From positions 1 to 6,780 of the forward strand of contig JANYFH010000058.1 in assembly GCA_025362705.1 (NCBI GenBank): DNA of 6,780 bases, written 5' to 3'. Source of the DNA: Betaproteobacteria bacterium (GTDB taxonomy: Bacteria; Pseudomonadota; Gammaproteobacteria; Burkholderiales; Usitatibacteraceae). The number at the start of each line of letters is the position of its first letter. The stretch's first letter is position 1. Position numbers and translations under genes: made by a program. Below are positions 6,020 through 6,780 of the stretch, one piece after another. The notes under the pieces were generated by a model. That model was not told where the DNA came from. It worked only from the letters and a program-made list of their open reading frames with translations, and did no database searches.

Positions 6020-6780
6020 ATGTCAACAATAGCCCTGCGTGGCGCCGCCCTCACCTTTCGCGGCGATCCCTTTCTGGTGGGATCCGATGCCGCAATGCAC
6101 TACGAATCTGACGCGCTGGTGGTGCTTGAAGGCGGCCACATCAAGGCATTTGGCTCGTATGCTGCGCTCAAAGATTCGCTTGAGCCCGGCACACCCATCA
6201 CTACCTACACCGATGCACTCATCATGCCAGGCTTCATCGATCTGCACGTGCACTATCCACAAACCCAGATCATCGGTGCCTACGGCAAACAACTGATCGA
6301 CTGGCTGAACCGCTACACCTTTCCGGCGGAGTTGCAGTTCGCCGACATCGAGCATGCCCGCAAGGTCTCAACGCTGTTTCTCGATGAGTGCCTGCGCGTC
6401 GGCACCACCACAGCGATGGTGTATGCCACCGTGCATGCACATTCTGTGGATGTGTTTTTTGCCGAGGCCGAACGGCGCGGCTTGCGCATGGTCGCAGGCA
6501 AAGTGATGATGGATCGCAATGCGCCAGAGGCGTTGCTCGACACCGCGCAAAGCGGATACGACCAATCCAAAGCCCTGCTGGAGAAATGGCATGGCGTCGG
6601 GCGGCTGGGCTACGCGATCACACCGCGATTTGCACCGACCTCGTCACCTGCGCAACTCGACGCTGCCGGCACATTGTGGCGCGAGTTCCCTGAAGCGCAC
6701 ATGCAAACACATATCTCGGAAAACACCGACGAAGTCGCCTGGGTGCACAAACTTTTTCCCGAACGCGCCAGCTATCTCGA
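6020..6780 (+). CDS. guaD: Guanine deaminase (partial, runs off the right edge)
   Basis: This zinc-dependent amidohydrolase converts guanine to xanthine and ammonia in purine salvage or breakdown. The 253 visible codons cover a bit over half of the usual 430-450. After an N-terminal beta-sandwich part comes MPGFIDLHVHYPQTQIIGAY with the metal ligands His76 and His78. DWLNRYTFPAE follows (94-104), then VMMDRNAP (162-169), TPRFAPTSS (201-209), and QTHISEN with the third metal His at 231. The last two motifs are characteristic of guanine deaminases within the superfamily; human GDA has near-identical TPRF and QTHISEN blocks. The ATG at 6020 is the first start after the in-frame TAG of the upstream gene (6002-6004), and Met26 is too deep. 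No good ribosome site is visible, which with the 15-nt gap suggests co-transcription with, and perhaps translational dependence on, the PAS/REC gene. No damage is seen. Confidence 0.95.
   Translation, partial: MSTIALRGAALTFRGDPFLVGSDAAMHYESDALVVLEGGHIKAFGSYAALKDSLEPGTPITTYTDALIMPGFIDLHVHYPQTQIIGAYGKQLIDWLNRYTFPAELQFADIEHARKVSTLFLDECLRVGTTTAMVYATVHAHSVDVFFAEAERRGLRMVAGKVMMDRNAPEALLDTAQSGYDQSKALLEKWHGVGRLGYAITPRFAPTSSPAQLDAAGTLWREFPEAHMQTHISENTDEVAWVHKLFPERASYL

Noticed and set aside
6002..6020. Possible readthrough fusion of the PAS/REC protein with guanine deaminase, since both share one reading phase with only TAG between them
   Set aside because: A shared phase has a one-in-three chance, guaD begins with a normal family-like N-terminus, and no readthrough signal is seen.
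1..6780. CRISPR arrays, tRNA or rRNA genes, toxin-antitoxin or defence modules
   Set aside because: I saw no regularly spaced direct repeats, no tRNA-like T-arm or acceptor pattern, and no defence-type domain on either strand.

Overview
The window looks like chromosomal DNA of a GC-rich proteobacterium, most likely a betaproteobacterium. The grounds are the ferrochelatase sequence style (FHGLPKFHLDKGDPYHC, then TFQSRFGKAEWLQPYT), a DgkA-type diacylglycerol kinase, and dispersed REP-like palindromes. The genus cannot be named from the sequence alone.

Layout, left to right. (1) Positions 2-226, plus strand: the C-terminal end of an acetolactate-synthase-like ThDP enzyme. No regulatory subunit gene follows it. 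(2) 227-629: a gene-poor, decayed strip holding a GC hairpin, a frameshifted and internally deleted remnant of an IS256-family transposase, and a REP-like palindrome. (3) 630-1109, minus strand: the C-terminal 159 residues of ferrochelatase (hemH). Its first half is missing. (4) 1126-1171: a long palindrome at the break, next to a short 5' gene fragment whose ATG overlaps the stop codon of hutU. (5) 1255-3383, minus strand: a compact pair, dgkA (TTG start) then hutU (urocanase), 14 nt apart. (6) 3412-3577: a 166-bp MITE-like element with 56-nt imperfect terminal inverted repeats flanked by TA. It lies between the divergent dgkA and kinase-like genes. (7) 3704-6004, plus strand: a 766-residue soluble PAS-PAS-HisKA-HATPase-REC-REC protein. 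Its ATPase region and first receiver have lost their hallmark residues, while the last receiver keeps its Asp, Thr and Lys. (8) 6020-6780, plus strand: guanine deaminase (guaD), running off the right edge, 15 nt behind the sensor gene and probably in one operon with it.

Two catabolic enzymes for nitrogen-rich substrates (urocanase for histidine, guanine deaminase for guanine) lie on either side of the degenerate signalling protein. A shared nitrogen-scavenging theme is possible but is inference. I found no defence system, CRISPR array, tRNA or rRNA. The points most worth following up are the pseudo-hybrid-kinase, the palindrome at the hemH break, and the MITE in the divergent promoter region.
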